A DNA stretch of 64,000 nucleotides. It comes from Zygnema cylindricum. Lineage: Eukaryota; Streptophyta; Zygnematophyceae; Zygnematales; Zygnemataceae. The number at the start of each line of letters is the position of its first letter. The first letter of the stretch is position 1. Shown one piece after another: positions 36,285 to 47,668 of this stretch. Under the pieces are notes generated by a model. That model searched no databases. It worked only from the letters and a program-made list of their open reading frames with translations, and was not told the DNA's origin. The stretch is taken from positions 163,312-227,311 of the forward strand of contig JBBHKE010002582.1 in NCBI GenBank assembly GCA_037447655.1, in the 5' to 3' direction. The position numbers and the translations under genes were made by a program.

Positions 36285-39200
36285 GAGTACTTGAAATTCT
36301 TGTAAAAATCTTCAGTTTCTCTCCCTAGCCCCAGAACATCGAAGCCGTAGTCTCCCGCCACCCCCCCCTCCAAATACTGCGGATATTCGAAGGCAAGGGG
36401 ACCCAAAAATTTTGGCCGGGAAGGTCCGTACCACGGGCTGCCCGAAAAAAAAAAAAAAAAAAGAAAGAAAGAAAGGGGAGGGCGGTGGGGTATGGGAGGG
36501 GGAGGGAATTAGGTTTGACAAGGGGGTGGGAAAGGAGACGTGGAGGAGGGAGGAACGGAGAGAGAGGGGGAAGAGAGAGGGAGAGTGAGAGAGAGGGAGA
36601 ACACAGTGGGAGAGAGGGAGAAAGAGAGGGAGAAAGAGAGGGAGGAAAGGAAAGAGATGGCGAGGGAGAGAGAAAGGGGGTGGGAGCGAGAGAGAGAGAG
36701 GGTGAGGTCGCCACAGGCTCCCCCAAAGAAGAATGGGAGTATGAAAACGAGACAAACATGGGAGGAGGGGAGGAGAAAAAAAAGACAGGAGTGAGGAGAA
36801 AGAGATGAAGAAGGAAAATGGAAGAGGAGAGGTAAAGGGATGGTAGAGGAAGGTGAAGTAGAGGAAAAGGGAGGGTAGATTGGGAGAGAAAAAAGAGTGT
36901 GTGAGAGAGGGATCAAAGTGGGAGAGAGAGAGTGAGAAGGAGATAGAGAAAAAGATGACCAATCTCCCTCTCCCTCTCTGCACTCCAAACAAACCCCCTT
37001 CCCTCTCTCCCCCAATAATCTTACCTACTCTCTCTTGCTTTTCTCCGCTTCTCTTCCTCTCCCTCTCCCCTCCTTTCCTCCTCTTCCGCCCTCTCCCTCT
37101 CCCTCTCCGCCCTCTCCCTCAGCCCCCCCCCCCAGGGAGACTCCGCCAGAGCCTTCACTGCAGTGAAGGGAATCGCAGAAACCACCAAAACCTCAATACT
37201 CTGGAAACCAGGGAGGGAGAGTGAGAGAGAGAGAGGAAGAGAGAGAGAGAGAGAGGGAGGGAGAGGAAGAGAGAGGGAGGAGAGAGAGAGAGAGAAAGAG
37301 TGAGAGAGAGGGAGAGAGAGATAAAGTGTGAGAGAGAGGGAGAGAGGAAGAGGGAGAGAGGAGGGGAAGAGAGGAGATAAGGGGAGTTTTCAATTTTCAA
37401 TCATGGATGGTTACCATTTTTAGTGTGGTTTTGAAAGTGGATGGAATAACAAACTATTTCGTGATGATAGTTTGAATTATTTTTGTTATTTTAGTTTTTA
37501 TTTCATTTTATTTACTTATTTGTTTGACTTTCTAGTGAGGGTAAGCCACTTTTTTTACATTCTATACTTGGTAATATTTTCATCCACTCTAAAATAAAAA
37601 AAAAAAAAAAAAAACATTGGAACACATGGTAATTAACCTCACAGTTGCGATTTTTCATTATAATTTAAAATTGAAAACAAATGGATTTAGACCACAAATT
37701 AAAAGTCAACCTCGAGTAGTAGTAGCCACAAATGGGTCTTATTTACAAGGTTAAGTTAAATTTCAAATCGATGTTAAATTTCAAATCGATGTTAAATTCA
37801 TTAAATTGAATTGAATAAATTAACTTAAATTAAGTTAAATTAAGTTAAGTCAATGTTGAACACAAGTAATTGTTGAAGAAAACAACAAAGTTTACAAACA
37901 TTAGTTAACCACACTACAAAATGTAAACAAAATGTTTAATAAACGATAAATTAAAAGTACAACTTTCATCGCTATTAATATTAACGACTCGAATTGGACT
38001 TAGGGTTTTTTGACTCAAAATCATATACTGTAAATTATACTATTTGGTCAAAGTGGCCCATGATGAGCCACGTGGCAAACATTATTTAGTGTGGTTAAAA
38101 ATACTAAATTCGTTTCAGCGTTTGTAATTGTTCACTAAATCTTACATCGATAAAAGGTGTATACGACTCAAATTTGAAAGGGATATAATATCCGCTCTAA
38201 ACCACACTATATTCCATGTAAAGATTTACTTCGACAAATAAATGGCAACAATGAAAAAAATCCACACTATGTTATATGCACAACTTTTTGACAATTATAT
38301 ATCAAACGCACACACACAAAAGAAAAAACCATACTGTATCTCAAGTAATTGACTATTAGGAGAAGAAATAAGACACTATAATGAAAGTAATGTTTTTATT
38401 ATAAACACTATTAATAATAAATAAATAAGAACACATAATAAGAACATCGTATTAGGTGTGCACGTACGTTGATTCTAGATGGTAGAAAGAAAACAACCAC
38501 ACTATTACGTGGTAAAAATAATATAAATAAAACACCCAAATATTACATAATATATATATATATACATATATAAATATAAAATTATATTATATTCTATTAA
38601 TATTATATTATGTTATTATTGGGACTAGTTGGACTCCCAAATGAACGTAGAAAAATAATTTGCACACTATTTTGACAACTTACACGATAGTTGATAAATA
38701 GTGTGGATCCCAAAAAAAGTAGTTATGTAAACAAACCACATTGACGTAGTAGACAGGACTAACCCAAAAAAAGAAAAAAAAATAAAAAAAAAAATTAAAA
38801 AAAAAAAAAAACTAAATTTGTGTTAACGAATTAATATGTTAATATTTTTTTGTATTAGAAAGAGACGTAAATTAATGAGAATAAATTTGGGATTTGTGAA
38901 TAAATTTGTTGGATTGGTTTAAAATAAAAGTGTTCAGAGGTAGCAGTTTCATGGTTTCTAAAAATATTTTATTTATGACAAAATTTTAGGATGTCACAAA
39001 AATGAAGCGAAAATATATCTGAGGGTGAAATAGAAGTTGACAATAATGGGAAAAAAAAAAAAAAAGCAAAAGAGAACCTATTCAAAAAAAATAGAAGGAA
39101 TCTTTTCAAACTAAACTAAATAAATAATTAGATAACATAAAATGATAAATATTATTATTAATAATAATAATAATAAAAATAAAAATAAAAATAAAATAAA

Positions 39201-39340
39201 AATCCGACTTCAAAACGGCGTACCTCCTGCCACGTGGCGACTGTACAGCTCTGTTTCCCCTTCCGTACTATTTCGGAACTGTACGGCCGATCACGTACGG
39301 AGAGCGGTGGAGCAAGAAACGGATTGGTGAGAGACGCCAT
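34162..39340 (-). CDS. LHCB7: LHCB7-type chlorophyll a/b-binding protein (one apparent frameshift)
   Basis: Light-harvesting protein of the thylakoid membrane (photosystem II antenna type by family) that binds chlorophyll a/b and carotenoids. Seven GT-AG exons with matching phases: 39340-39224, 37200-37025, 36437-36291, 35677-35544, 35313-35221, 34859-34713, 34323-34162; 324 residues, a usual LHCB7 length. Exon 1 is transit-peptide-like ([16 protein letters not shown]). Then come [30 protein letters not shown], the first helix [63 protein letters not shown], the third helix [20 protein letters not shown], and a TAA stop. The ExxxxR chlorophyll motifs are visible in helices 1 and 3. In exon 4 a run of six T (35622-35627) must be read as five to keep frame. 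Introns are full of GA-rich repeats. The first exon is less certain than the others. Confidence 0.88.
34330..34640. repeat. Minisatellite of CACATTTGT-like 9-bp units
   Basis: Irregular tandem array (CACATTTGT, CACTTGCTA, CACATTTGT and so on) filling most of the last LHCB7 intron. It creates artefactual His/Ser/Leu and Thr/Asn/Val ORFs. Confidence 0.85.
34997..35039 (-). repeat. Duplicated 3' splice site and exon start in LHCB7 intron
   Basis: On the minus strand TTTTTGCAGCTTGGACCCGA at 35015-35034 repeats the true acceptor and exon start at 34848-34867 (TTTTTGCAGCTTGGGCCCGA) and continues the match for a few codons (GPEYA) before diverging into AT-rich DNA. It would act as a decoy acceptor about 160 nt upstream of the real exon. 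Confidence 0.75.
35040..35520. repeat. Purine/pyrimidine-rich intronic tracts
   Basis: GAGAGG-rich DNA (35040-35210) and C-rich CCCTCCCC DNA (35400-35535) on the plus strand surround LHCB7 exon 35313-35221. They generate long low-complexity ORFs that I reject. Confidence 0.8.
35748..36287. repeat. (GGGAGA)n then (GA)n microsatellite, ~540 bp
   Basis: Nearly perfect GGGAGA hexamers to about 36195, then a pure GA run to 36287. It fills the LHCB7 intron between exons 36437-36291 and 35677-35544, ending only a few bases from the donor. The transcript carries it as a CU-rich tract. Confidence 0.95.
36450..37020. repeat. GA-rich intron of LHCB7
   Basis: Irregular GAGAGG/GGGAGA DNA, plus strand, forming the intron between exons 37200-37025 and 36437-36291. 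No coding content. Confidence 0.8.
37201..39223. other. First LHCB7 intron, AT-rich, with CCACACTA motifs
   Basis: The proximal ~180 bp is GA-rich; the rest is strongly AT-rich. Copies of CCACACTA or its complement TAGTGTGG occur near 37418, 37907, 38083, 38204, 38261, 38500 and 38701, with variants near 38660 and 38330. The intron assignment depends on exon 1 at 39340-39224. Confidence 0.55.
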
Positions 39341-39445
39341 CCCGCACGTACGGACGGACGATGGGACTGCCACGTCAGCTCAGCCAAGTCCAAAAACGTA
39401 GTAGACACGTGGCACGTGCACCCACGCTGACAATAGTGTGGACCG
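39341..39445 (-). promoter_or_regulatory. Putative LHCB7 promoter with ACGT/G-box elements
   Basis: Just upstream of the proposed ATG lie GCCACGTCA, CACGTGGC and GCACGTGC, ACGT-core elements of the kind bound by plant bZIP/bHLH light-response factors. Another CACGTG lies inside exon 1. GC content is clearly above the surroundings. No unambiguous TATA box identified. Confidence 0.45.
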
Positions 39446-40028
39446 CAGTATTTCACGACAAAAGTTAAAAAGTTGTACTTTAGTATTTAAGTTTTTTTGG
39501 ACGCATTCGCGTTGATGACGTATACTTGTGTACGGTAATAATTGAGTTGGCACTAGGAAGCTGAAAAAAAAATTTGGTACAACACTGTAAAAAAGCAGTA
39601 CGGCCTTCAGTCATTTTTTCCCTAATGGAACTTCCCTTACTCTACAGCACTGTAGTTTCTTAATTTTTCGGTGTTCGTAGATTAGTGTTGTACCGACGTT
39701 TAATCGCTTGATCGTAGCCGTCGATCATTATTTGTGACTGCTTCAGTTCGTCGTTTATGCTTGTGACGTTGCATTTGTTTGTCGTCTTAGGGAATAGTAT
39801 AATTTCTCCGTACCATATTCGTGGACCAATAAATTTTTTTGTTGTGCTCCACATCTTGGCAAAAAATATGCTTGCAGTACAGCTGTACATTTACGTACTT
39901 TACCGTACGTGGTTGAGAATCGCAACTGCTTGTCCAAAATAGGCGCCACGTAGATATACAAAGAATTTAAATTTAGGTCTCCATGAGTACACGTCGTCTT
40001 GTGAAACAACCACCGCGAATCTTTGTTA

Positions 40029-42346
40029 GGGTGCGTCTCCATGTGCTTAAGTAAGGGTTTTTTTCTGTCGTTTTCTTGTAAAACTTAGAGCCGTACCGCG
40101 TAAGTTTCAACCGTACAAAAAAATAAAAAGTACATTTTGCGTCATCATCGAATTTAAGATGTACTACATGTTGTCGTTTTGTATTCTTCGACCACGGCCA
40201 CGCCAAAAAACGTCATTTTCAAACTTTTCTTCAAAACACAGGGAAGATGTGATTTAAAACAAAGAATTTTCGAAAAACAAATAGAAACACGTAATCGCAC
40301 GTGTAAACTTTTTTCAAGAAATTTCAAATAATTCAAGCCACGACGAAAAGTGCACGATCCGCTATGTTTTGTCCGTTTGCGTTCAGGTACGACAAAGCAA
40401 AGTACACAATTTGTTTGGTTTTGTCTGTTTGCGCCTGGTACGGATTTAATTTCGCCAGGGGTCTCAAGATCCGATGCCATTTCACGTCGAGCGGACAAGA
40501 GACGCAAAGGCAAAGTGCATCTTCTTCAACCGTGAAACGACACAGGCTGGATGGCGGTACGTCTACAATGTCACGAAAAATCATGCGACGTCACAAGCAG
40601 TTACAAAAAATAACGTGCGTCATCACAGATTGTACACTATCGACAGCCGTCATGGGCATTGTCGACGTATACAATCGTCACGCACTTAAGTGACAACTTC
40701 GTTTGGTACACATAGAAACACCCGAAATCCGGGTCCGCCTGATCTGCTCTAAGGGTACGTCCCCATGTAATCGGTACTTTGATAAAGTATTTTGGACTGT
40801 AGTAAGGATTCTCCGTACTACTTTGAAGAGCGTCCCTATGTGCGAAAATGAAATCGGAACTTTGGAATGTGACGGTTGTAGACGTAGGTACAACTTGTGA
40901 CGATTGAAGGCGACTACGAAACTTCCGACGATTGGCGACGCCAACAAAAACAGCGACAGTTGTAGACGTCTAGATTTTTGTGAAATCGTAGACGTTTAGG
41001 GTTTGGTGATATTGTGACGTCACGCTCACTTATGACAACGTCGACGTCACTGATTCAATAACTTTTCTGCCATGGTTTTATGATTTCGTTTTTTCTACTT
41101 TTCTCGCTCGACTTGCCATTAAAAAAAAACCTAAAAATTGTCAAAAATAATATTTTTAAAATATCTTTCATTTTATACCAATATTGTCGTCTCTCATTCT
41201 AAAAAGTGTGGAGATATAAGCGATGGTGTGAGAGGGAGAGGGGAGAGGCGACGACGGCGCAAAATTTTGCAAAGGACCCCGTGAATGAAAGTAGAGGTCC
41301 GAGACCCCTACAGATTTTTTTCCGTACATGCGCGTGACGGCACGGAGAAAAATAGCGAGGACTCTCCCTCGTCCTAAATTTTTCACACTCTTGTGGCGCG
41401 TCCGTGGGTCATTTCTCATTCGCTGTTTGGGCGGTACTTTAACTAAAATCACCCCCTCGAGGTGATTTTGGATGAAGTTTTTTTTGGGATGGATTCTCTT
41501 GGCCGGGGGTCGAAAAGGGGAAAACGCCAAAATGCGTTCACATGACGACAAACACGCCGTACATCCACAGTATGGATTGACGATTACATTACTTTGGTAA
41601 AAATGATTTTTTCGTACGGCTAAAGTTTTTGTCAAAGTTCCCTGAATTTTAGGGCAAAAAGATTGAGAAAAGTAGATACTTTAATACATGGGGACTTACC
41701 CTATGGCAATCGTTACTAACACCTTCATTACTTCGAATATGTGACATTTGTAGACGTCGTCAATATCTTGCGAAAACTGCGGACAGTTGTAGACACCAAC
41801 GAGCTCCGGACACACTGCGGACATTTGTACACTACAACGAGCTCTTGACATACTGCGGACATTTGTCGACGCCAACGAGCTCCCGACATTTGTAGACGTC
41901 CACACGTGGGATACACAAGGGAAGAGATAACGTGAAGCTCCTATTTGGAATATAATCTCCACAGACCTTTGTTGGAGGGAAATTTCGTACAACCAAACAA
42001 ACAAACGAATTGTTTGAAAACAGACAAACAACGTTTTTTTCGTGTACTCTCCCTACTGCGAAAAAAAAATCGAAAATGTTTGACGCGTGTAATCCAGGTT
42101 TTTTATTCGTCAATAGGGTTGTATTTCCATTAAAATCAGGTCGCGATTTGATTTGAGTGCAAGTGTGAAGATGAGCTGGAAGTGAGTCGCGATGATAATT
42201 GCCGAACCTTCCAAGTTCCAAGATGCTGCAAAATGTCCTTGTGTTTTTGCCCAATTTTTGTACGACATAATATTTTCTCGTTAGAAGTCCCATTTTCTAT
42301 GAAAACGACGGAAAAAACCCTTACTTGAACACATGGGAACACACCC
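40029..42346. mobile_element. PIF/Harbinger-like element, family B, with nested insertion
   Basis: Inverted termini GGGTGCGTCTCCATGTGCTT / GGGTGTGTTCCCATGTGTTC, followed on both sides by AAGTAAGGGTTTTTT, and flanked by the 3-bp duplication TTA (40026-40028 and 42347-42349). The family A element at 40753-41701 is inserted in it, leaving about 1.37 kb of its own sequence. A 3' piece of a relative is at 21525-22008. No transposase recognised. Confidence 0.75.
40753..41701. mobile_element. PIF/Harbinger-like MITE, family A, copy 2 (nested)
   Basis: 949 bp, same termini and body as 19403-20359. Flanks are TAA on the left (40750-40752) and TAT on the right (41702-41704), a TWA duplication with one change. 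It lies within the family B element, so it inserted later. Confidence 0.75.
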
Positions 42347-42349
42347 TTA

Positions 42350-42500
42350 GTGTACACTAGTCGGATTGTAAATTGGAGATTGCCAATAGGAAGGTGAGGA
42401 TCTTGCTTTCGGATAGCAAGCATCGAATCGACAATCTGACAAGTGTGCACGACAAAAAGTCTTTTTAAGTGGCAAAAAAATATTTAACACTAATAAAAAT
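42350..42500. mobile_element. Degraded relative of the TACACCGTG MITE
   Basis: Contains GACAAGTGTGCACGACAAAA and TGGCAAAAAAATATTTAACACTAAT in the arrangement seen at 6760-6840, but the terminal TACACCGTG sequences are not preserved. Confidence 0.4.
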
Positions 42501-42756
42501 TAGTGGTGAACTAATTCGAAGTAATCTCCTCTGCTTGAAAGATAAGTCTTATATGCAAAAATTGCGATGGCAAAACCATCTGAGTACAAAAAATGTAAAA
42601 CTGAAAAATAACATTTGGAGACTATAAGTGTCACAAGAAAGTAATCTACGCAAATAAACTAAAATGAAATAGAGCAATACTAATAAGAGAAAAGAACTAA
42701 AACAAAACAATAACAGACATAGACCACCGACAAAATGAAAAAACCTAGACTAGACT

Positions 42757-45700
42757 ACCCCTAGACAAACTAAGGTCCACAACCTCTGAGATCATGGATG
42801 TGAACCGGGTCCCTTGGCGGAAGGTCTGGAAGACCTCGCCGGTCCTCAGGTAGTGTGCTACGTCAAAGGAGGGCCGCAGTTTGCGCCTGTTGAAGTGCAA
42901 TTGAGACACGTTGTCGCTACAACACAACCAAAAGACTCGGTGGAGGACTCCTTGGACCCGAAGATTCAAACGTTTTTTGGGCACAGTGGCAAAAGAAGTC
43001 ATCGAAGGACTTGTCCAAAGATCCAAAATCGCCACTAGAAAAGATGAGAAGTGTGCCCCAGTCGGATTCGTGAGTACCACATCACCAAGCGCCCTCCCAG
43101 CACCATGATGAAAAACTAGGTCAACCCGAGGGCTCCGAGAACCCTTAGATTCGGGCCGAGGTTGTAGTAAAATAGAAACCTCACGTTTGACGGTATAGCC
43201 TGCCTGGACACCAATCGCAGCAATGGCATCTCGCACCAAATCACGTGCGACAGTTCGTTCCCCCCCCATGCAAGCAACGAAACAATTGGATTCCCTCAAC
43301 ATCAATGGGTTGGTTACAAACGCACCGAGCCCTCCCCAAAAGCGGAGGGTGAGGCAAACCCAACCGCAAGCGTAGAGCATAAGTAAATTCGTCGGACGAA
43401 AGACCGAGCGTCAAAAAGTTGGTGTTGCTTGTAGCCACACACCAGCCCCAGGCCCAAAACACAAACGTAAACGATCACGCGCTTGAGCAGAAGGTAGGGC
43501 CTCCAAGAGGTTCGCAAAATCAGCGGCGACCACTTGCTCTGATATGCGTTGTTAAAGTTGGAATTTAGTGTCGGCCATGAGAGAATGAAAAGGTGGAACT
43601 TGGTTTCAAGCGTCCAAGGGAAGTAGAGCACGAGTGGAAAGGGGAGCTTGGTGAAATGGAAATAACCCGTCTTCCACCTTAGAGACAAATTGCGCCAGAA
43701 TGGGGACATCGTATGACCTCAATTGGTCCTCAAAGTAGGGAGCACACTAGAATCCCCTAGGATAGCCCTTACCCCTTTGAGTTCGACCAAGACCTACTGT
43801 CACCCTGACAAACACCAGACTGAACTAATTTCACCCTGATAAAGACAAGACTCCCTTGAGTCTGCTGCAAAAAGAATTAGTGAATTTGCTTCCCTGAGCA
43901 GTGAGTTATAGATGGTCAAAGTTGACCTTTTGTACAGATGCGCTCTAAGAGAAAGGTGTCTACCTAAGAATTGTCTAAGTCCTAATCCGCTCTCTGAACA
44001 CCCTACTACTGAAGTACGACACCAATCAAATGACCGTGTGGTACAAAAAGGTATTGGTGCCGGAGTACTTTCTGTACGGTCACAGTACGATATGGCCAGA
44101 AAGTGGACGCGCGTCATATCTTGACTCGTTGTGGTGCGCTCCGGAAATGTCGCGAGCCAATACGGTATCACCACGTGTTAGTTGGTGAGGCGGAAACCGA
44201 AAGATCTCAAAACAACCATTCTGTGATGTGGGCTCCTACCATGGCCGTCCGATCTAATCGGCTTTTAATATAAGTTGTTAAAACAAATGTTCCCATAATT
44301 TGTTTCGTGCGGTATTTAACATACAACTGAATACATGCTTCTAGAAGTAAATTCCGCTATGTATACATGTTTAAATAGTTATCGCACACTATATATCTTA
44401 GCACTAGTCCTAGACTATAAGACAAAGCTAACGACTACCGGCTACTCTGACGGACAGTAGGTACCAAGATCAAATCCTAGTTTTAGTAGCCCTCTTGGTA
44501 AGTCTGACCTGATCTGCTCCGCTTCTCGGGAAGCTTAGACAGCCATGGCTCTAACTCCCGCTGTAGTCTCCAGTGATTGCGACAAGTGTGGGGACTTGAG
44601 AGTGGAGTAAGAGGCAGGCTACCTTTGCTTCTTTACTATTTTGTTTTTACACTAATTAGACCTAGAAAATACCGAACATAAACCATTAATTTCTACAACT
44701 TTGGCCACATAAATCAAACTTAAACTGCCGCTAGAAATAGGGAGGCGAGCTTGTTGACGAGCGAGTGGCCCCTTCGGACGATCAAATATCCCATGACCAA
44801 CAAGGTGATGAAGCACACTCAAAAGTTTGTCGTCAAAATATTTAAGGGAAGACAAAAAATAAGTCGTAGGTGATTTAATCTGCGCATGATAGAGAGGGCA
44901 CTTTGAGCGTTCGATAGTTTAGGGAGATTGTCGCTATGAGAAAGATCATCATATAATGCATCTTTAACCACCTGGATGATAAAAGAAGTACCACCAACAG
45001 GGCAACCTAAAGCCTTGATACCCTCATCGTGAGATGCAAGACGGAAACCGTTGGGGAGCACGTAGTCCGACGGCAAACCCTGTGGGCACAAAGCAACACA
45101 ACCTGATCTGATGAAGTTTGTCCGCAAAATGAGAGAAATCAGAAAAAATTTGCTTGCGCGGATCCACGATATGCGTGTCATCTGCGATTGAAGGAAATAA
45201 GCAACCTGGGAAGGCTGTGGTTGACGCTCGTAATGCTTGAAGATGGGCAAGAGAAGAAAGAGGTGCCTATAAAGGATCACCTTGGCGAGTGCTGGTTGCG
45301 GACTCTAAAGTGGCAACATCACCCAAAGGACCCCCGAGAGGAAAGAGTAGCGGGCTAGGCCGAGCATAAAAAGATAGAACAAAATGGAACAATTGATTGA
45401 TAGGCGAAAGTGCATGTTGTAGTTCTCGAAAAATAGCATTGAGATCAATTGTATTGAAGGTGTTAGCCACATCTACTCGAAGGACCACCCAATCAGGATG
45501 CAGATCCAAAACAGTTCGTAGGCCATGGATAACCGCCTCGCAACCCCTTTTTGTAGCAACACCAAATTGATGCGGCAAAAAATGGTCATGATCGATCCCT
45601 AGAGTTGGATGCAAATAGCACGAGACACCAAGCGGTAGAAAATTTCACGAATGGCGATTGGATGAATCCCCCTAGCAGGCTTAGAAACAACCACAAGTCG

Positions 45701-47046
45701 AGTGGCAGAAAGAAGCGGGACTCATTATGCAAAATGTGACCACGAGCCATCTCACAGGCTACCTTTAAGAGGAGGTCGAATCCTTGGGATGGGGTCTCAG
45801 GGGGAAAGATATCATGAAGTAATTCATAAACCATCCCAGAGGGGCCTCTAGACGAAAGGTGCGGGGACTTGATAAGAGCGTTGGGAAAGGCTTTATGATC
45901 CAAATCAAACGTTTCAAGAGGATCATGCCTTTCAACAAATGAGAGGATGTCGCTAGGTGCAAGAGGATGCAATAAACGCAAGGCGTCAACAGTTACCTGT
46001 GAAGATGGAGAGGGTGTGAAAGGCCGAAGAGCTCGCACAGCCCGAGAAAATTCACCCAAACGACCAAGGAGGACAGCTCGGTGCAGTCTCGCGGTAGAAC
46101 TTGGTAACGGGGCTCGACGACGAGGAGGTGAGACTGAAAGGCTAATTAATCGATTTGTGTGCTCTTGTTGCAAAGAATCCCAATCGTCACGCAGAAAGTG
46201 TTGACATCAAGCCCTAGTCTCACGAGCTCCACTAGCTCCCCATCGAGGTGGCAAAATTAGAACCCAAAGCAGAAACATGAATAGTAGATCCCATGCTACT
46301 TCATTTGAAACATCATTAACCAATAAATCCAAAGGAAGACGCAAAGCTGTTTGGATAGGTTCCCAAAGATGATGGGGAATACGAGTGTAGAGACGCGGAC
46401 GCGGGTAGCCCTAGTGATAACACCTAAGAACATCAAGGCGTCGAAAAAATTGCCGATCAGACGGAGATGGTTGACAACAAACAGGAGGGTTTGTAGGATG
46501 TTTAGGGGAACATAAGGGATGTTAGCCTTGGTCTTCAAACAAGATTTCGAATGTCTTGAGACACCCGCCCGTGCGGCATAAAACTTGCCACACCTAGGAG
46601 ATGAAACTCGAGAAGGCCCTGCGTTGGGTACGGGAGTTGATGTTGTCTCTAAAACTAGAGGGATCGGGGATAAAGAGGCCGAAGATGGAGGATGTGATGT
46701 TTGGCTTGATGGACCCACATCCGATTTTAATGAACTACCTAGAGAAGTTGGGGGTCGTGATGGAGGTAGTGGTGAAAGAGAGGTAGAGAGTTGAAGGTGT
46801 GATTGTTCTCGACGATGAGGAGGGCGATAAAGGCTAGTATGGGGAAGTGAATGAGGAAGCTGTACCGAAGGGGATGGAATAGGGTTATGAATGGGTGCGG
46901 GTTGTGGGTCGACGCACATGGTTGAGGTCGTGGAGGCGGACACGGTTATAAGAGGGTGTTGTTGCACGTGCAAGGTTGACAAATGACCCAATGGAAGGGA
47001 TTGCAAATGAGAGAGAGATTCACTTAGGGGGTTCGGAAGGAGAGGG
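42757..47046 (-). pseudogene. Decayed non-LTR retrotransposon with RT and C-terminal endonuclease-like domain
   Basis: Minus-strand coding pieces in order: a Ser/Pro-rich N-terminus with a finger CGKFYAARAGVSRHSKSC (46.6 kb); an RT entry region (RALRPFTPSPSSQVTVDALR, 45.6-46.17 kb); RT core motifs VVLRVDVANTF, RQGDPL and SIADDTHIV (45.17-45.6 kb); RT thumb to 44.65 kb; and a C-terminal part (42.75-43.7 kb) with a Cys/His cluster (CVCNQPIDVEG...FRCLHGG) followed by RVDLVF...ALGDVVLTNPT. That last pattern fits a restriction-like endonuclease fold as in R2/CRE-type elements (inference). At least five frame breaks and about 900 bp of unrelated sequence (43.74-44.65 kb) interrupt it. Copia 2 is inserted at its 5' side. 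Confidence 0.7.
44276..44651. other. Unidentified insertion segment within the non-LTR element
   Basis: Part of the ~900 bp (43.74-44.65 kb) that interrupts the non-LTR coding region. This piece starts TGTTAAAAC and ends TTTTACA like an LTR, but no flanking duplication was found, so I leave it unclassified. Confidence 0.25.
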
Positions 47047-47611
47047 TGTTACGATTCATTGAAAGAATCGTACGCGCGCGAAATCAGTTCGATTTCGCGA
47101 AGTACCGTACCTTCCAGAATTTACCGAAAGTACTCATACGTACGTTTCGATAAAGTTCTATTCGTTTCGCGAAATATATTCTTCGTTTCGTTTCGCGTCT
47201 AGAATTTTGTTACGTTTAATTTAGTACGATAGTAATTTGTGTAGTACTTTCGTCTTAGCTTGTCGTTTTGCTATGTTTCAGCCCTTAGTGAGAATTAGAG
47301 TTTTCTAGTCTAATCTGCGGACAGGTGGCAGATTTCTGGAGGCTTTTTGGCGGCGCACGCTCACACGTGTCACGCCATGGCTGGTATTGTATTTAAGGGA
47401 TACCATGACTGTGTGTTAATCAATCAATGAGAAATTGGAGGATTATATGGAGTAATAGAAGAGATAGAGAAGAAATTGTAATTTCAGTTTTATATTAATG
47501 TGAGAATTTTCTGAAATGTCTATTCAATGTTGATTTAATGTTCTATATTCTGAATTTTTCTCTGCTATAAGTGTTTATAAATGAGCTCAGAGTTTATTAT
47601 CGATCCTTTCA
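47047..47611 (+). repeat. 5' LTR of copia 2
   Basis: 565 bp. Differs from the 3' LTR by roughly twenty substitutions and small insertions by eye, including a shorter TAAGTGTTTGTAAG repeat near its end. Confidence 0.9.
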
Positions 47612-47613
47612 TT

Positions 47614-47624
47614 TGGTATCAGAG
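47614..47624 (+). other. Primer-binding site of copia 2
   Basis: TGGTATCAGAG, matching the complement of the initiator tRNA-Met 3' end. Confidence 0.8.
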
Positions 47625-47668
47625 AAGGTAGAGCTCCATTGTGGTATCTCTTTGTCTAGTGTTGGCGA

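Noticed and set aside
35744-36406. 220-codon Leu/Pro repeat ORF and similar Ser/Leu, Gly or Glu/Arg ORFs at 34.7-37.4 kb
   Set aside because: Direct translations of GGGAGA/GA microsatellite DNA in LHCB7 introns; only the exon parts embedded in them are real.
44276-44651. Solo LTR (TGTTAAAAC...TTTTACA)
   Set aside because: No target duplication and no matching second copy in the window.
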